A stretch of DNA of 14,853 nucleotides from Desulfobulbaceae bacterium UBA5173 (GTDB taxonomy: Bacteria > Desulfobacterota > Desulfobulbia > Desulfobulbales > Desulfobulbaceae). Positions within the stretch are counted from its first letter, which is position 1. Every line of letters starts with the position of its first letter. Made by a program: the position numbers and the translations under genes. The notes below the pieces were generated by a model. That model saw only the letters and a list, made by a program, of their open reading frames with translations. It made no database searches and was not told where the DNA came from. The DNA lies in assembly GCA_002413355.1 (NCBI GenBank), contig DHWV01000081.1, positions 23,697-38,549 on the forward strand, given 5' to 3'. Positions 13,239 to 14,853 of this stretch are shown piece after piece.

Positions 13239-14020
13239 AGAGAAGGCTTTTGCTCGCGCACGAGAAAGATGTCTTTCAGCACCGTCTCCAGCTTCTCTTC
13301 GTCCCGCATTGGCGTGATCACACCACCCTGCACCACGGAAATTTCCTGCGTCTCCTCAGACACGGAAATGATCACCGCATCGGTCATCTCCGATAGGCCG
13401 AGGGCGGCTCGGTGTCGCATTCCGTAGCGTTTGTCGATGTTGAGATTTTTGGACAGCGGCAGCACGCAGGCTGCGGAGTGAATTCTTCCTTGTTTGATCA
13501 CCACAGCACCGTCGTGTAAGGGCGACTTGGTCAAAAAAACGGACAGAAGCAGTTCTTGGAGCAGGCAGCTATCGATGATGAAGCCCGTTTCAATGTACTC
13601 CTGTAGGCCGGTCTCCCGCTCAATGATGATCAGAGCACCGATGCGCCGCCGGGACAGGCTCACCGCCGCCGAGATGATCTCCGTCAGATCGTTGGCAGCA
13701 ATGTTCCGGCTTTTGAAGAAGGGGGTTTTGCCCATCTCGGTCAGAGCGCGGCGGATATCCTCTTGAAAGATGATTACCGTGATCAGGAGAATGGAACTGA
13801 GAACAGAGCGGAGCAAAAGCTGAAGGGCCAGCAGGTCAAGGGCGGTGGAGAGAAAGTAGAGCAGGGCGATGACCAGCGCGCCAGCCAGCATCTGCACCGC
13901 CCGCGTGCCCCGGATCAAAATGATGATCCGGTACACAATGAACGAGACGATCAGAATGTCGGCGGCATCCTGCCAGCGGAACGAGCTGGGCAGACTGAAT
14001 GAGCTGAACAGGCTGGGCAT
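13208..14020 (-). CDS. cdaA: Membrane diadenylate cyclase (c-di-AMP synthase)
   Basis: CdaA makes c-di-AMP from two ATP. The 270-residue protein has three predicted membrane helices within about residues 19-84 (ILIVSFIVYRIIILI, MLAGALVIALLYFL, VLSSILLITVIIF). The cytoplasmic DAC (DisA_N) domain follows at about 88-245. Catalytic motifs are intact: GALIIIER near 128, LHDGAVVI with DGA at 170-172, and MRHRAALGLSE with RHR at 202-204. This is the usual CdaA architecture and length. It is the first gene of the probable cdaA-cdaR-glmM-rsmE operon and overlaps cdaR by 31 bp. The start at 14020 lacks a strong ribosome site, but no better in-frame ATG lies nearby. Upstream is a sigma54 activator gene, 67 bp away in the same direction. 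Confidence 0.97.
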   Translation of the reverse strand: MPSLFSSFSLPSSFRWQDAADILIVSFIVYRIIILIRGTRAVQMLAGALVIALLYFLSTALDLLALQLLLRSVLSSILLITVIIFQEDIRRALTEMGKTPFFKSRNIAANDLTEIISAAVSLSRRRIGALIIIERETGLQEYIETGFIIDSCLLQELLLSVFLTKSPLHDGAVVIKQGRIHSAACVLPLSKNLNIDKRYGMRHRAALGLSEMTDAVIISVSEETQEISVVQGGVITPMRDEEKLETVLKDIFLVREQKPSLWKRWTSRQQ

Positions 14021-14055
14021 GGATAAAGGATACGGATAAACAAAATGCGGAACAC

Positions 14056-14073
14056 GCCCAGAGCAGTCTGGGC
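14056..14073. terminator. Perfect hairpin in the activator-cdaA gap (possible weak terminator)
   Basis: GCCCAGA-GCAG-TCTGGGC is a perfect 7-bp stem with a 4-base loop between the stop of the sigma54 activator gene (14088) and the cdaA start (14020). On the minus strand it is followed by GTGTTCCGC and only later by TTTTG, so it lacks the U-tract of a strong intrinsic terminator. It could be a weak terminator, an RNA processing site or an operator. Confidence 0.4.
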
Positions 14074-14087
14074 ATGGCAGGCGGCCG

Positions 14088-14853
14088 CTACTTTTTCTTT
14101 CGCTGGAGATTGAATTTTTTCATTTTGTACTGGAGCAAGCTCTTGGTGATGCCGAGCTTCTCCGCCGCTCTGGCCTGCACCTGGTCAGCCTCCTCCAAGG
14201 CTTGGCGGACGAGCTTCTCCTCAATGCCGTTCAGCACGTCGGCCAGCGGCAGACCCGGAGGAATGAACTGCTCCAGCTCCACGCCGTAGCTCCAGTCCTG
14301 CGGTGAAGGCAGCTGGCTGGAGTCAGGCTGCACATCCTCTGCCTCGATGCGGCAGTTATTGCAGAGAATTGCTGCCCGCTCAATGGTGTTCTCCAGCTCG
14401 CGAATGTTGCCTTCCCACGGTAGGCTGACCAGAAGACGCATGGCCTCTGGCGTGATTTCAAATTTTTCCTTGCCCAGACGCTGGCTGTTCTTCTCCAAAA
14501 AATGCTGAACCAAGACGGGAATATCCTCCACCCTCTCGCGCAATGGCGGCATCTGAATGCGGATGACATTGAGGCGGTAGTACAAATCCTCACGGAAATT
14601 ACCTTTTTCCGCCTCATCCTTCAGATCCTTGTTGGTGGCGGCGAGAATGCGCACATCAACGCTGATCGTTTTGTTGCCGCCCACTCGCTCAAACGCCCGC
14701 TCTTGGAGAACACGGAGCAGCTTCGTTTGCAAAGGCAAGGCCATCTCTCCGATTTCATCAAGAAAAAGCGTGCCAGTGTCGGCCAGCTCGAAGCGGCCTT
14801 TGCGCATATAGGAGGCATCGGTGAAGGAGCCTTTTTCGTGGCCGAACAGCTCG
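14088..14853 (-). CDS. Sigma54-dependent activator (NtrC family), C-terminal part
   Basis: This gene runs in from the right edge; the visible part is about 255 residues, and an ATG at 14807 is internal. It is an AAA+ sigma54 activator. At the edge is ELFGHEKGSFTDA, where the sigma54-contacting GAFTGA loop reads GSFTDA. Then come Walker B (GTLFLDEIGEM), sensor I (RILAATNKDL), FREDLYYRLNVI, MPPLRERVEDIPVL and the sensor II region LPWEGNIRELENTIERA. The protein ends with a Fis-type DNA-binding helix-turn-helix (RQALEEADQVQARAAEKL, GITKSLLQYKMKKF). The Walker A loop and any receiver or sensor domain lie outside the window, so the signal it answers cannot be told. It reads into cdaA, but the hairpin in the gap leaves co-transcription open. 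Confidence 0.94.
   Translation of the reverse strand, partial: ELFGHEKGSFTDASYMRKGRFELADTGTLFLDEIGEMALPLQTKLLRVLQERAFERVGGNKTISVDVRILAATNKDLKDEAEKGNFREDLYYRLNVIRIQMPPLRERVEDIPVLVQHFLEKNSQRLGKEKFEITPEAMRLLVSLPWEGNIRELENTIERAAILCNNCRIEAEDVQPDSSQLPSPQDWSYGVELEQFIPPGLPLADVLNGIEEKLVRQALEEADQVQARAAEKLGITKSLLQYKMKKFNLQRKKK

Overview
The window looks like chromosome of a Gram-negative, probably anaerobic bacterium, most likely a member of the Desulfobacterota (Desulfobulbales-like). This is an inference from three things: the cdaA-cdaR-glmM cluster next to rsmE, a sigma54 activator, and a GGDEF/EAL protein plus a CNB/DUF4388 protein of a style common in that group. Most of the window is GC-rich. The left third is accessory in character and partly AT-richer.

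Layout. (1) 1-702 (-): N-terminal 60% of tryptophan synthase beta chain (trpB), cut by the window edge. (2) 720-1266 (-): a RelE-like toxin and its small antitoxin, overlapping by 8 bp. (3) 1329-1538: a very regular non-coding array of ten units of exactly 21 bp, each a 12-bp near-palindromic core (consensus TTCAMGCKTGAA) plus a 9-bp variable spacer. It lies in the leader of the toxin-antitoxin operon. (4) 1568-5521 (-): four accessory genes in one direction: a HIT/GalT-like protein of unclear function, a PD-(D/E)XK nuclease of the Rpn/transposase-associated family, an exported FlgO/CsgG-N-like protein with an AT-rich C-terminal domain, and a single-pass membrane protein with a proline-rich stalk. 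(5) 5665-6804 (+): a Cys-rich/CNB/DUF4388 regulatory protein. (6) 6807-7400 (-): cobO, cobalamin adenosyltransferase. (7) 7545-10049 (+): a Zn-ribbon/PAS/GGDEF/EAL protein for c-di-GMP. (8) 10046-14020 (-): cdaA-cdaR-glmM-rsmE, with a c-di-AMP cyclase, its YbbR-domain partner, phosphoglucosamine mutase and a 16S rRNA methyltransferase. (9) 14088-14853 (-): C-terminal part of a sigma54-dependent activator, cut by the window edge.

How the parts fit. The right half ties second-messenger production (c-di-AMP by CdaA, c-di-GMP turnover by the GGDEF/EAL protein) to cell-wall precursor supply (GlmM), as in the CdaA/CdaR/GlmM module known from Firmicutes. The left part is a mobile-like or defence-like insert next to trpB (toxin-antitoxin, Rpn nuclease, orphan envelope genes). 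The most unusual element is the 21-bp helically phased array at 1329-1538. Its spacers have diverged but its register has not slipped once, which points to selection on spacing and so to a protein-binding or structural role.
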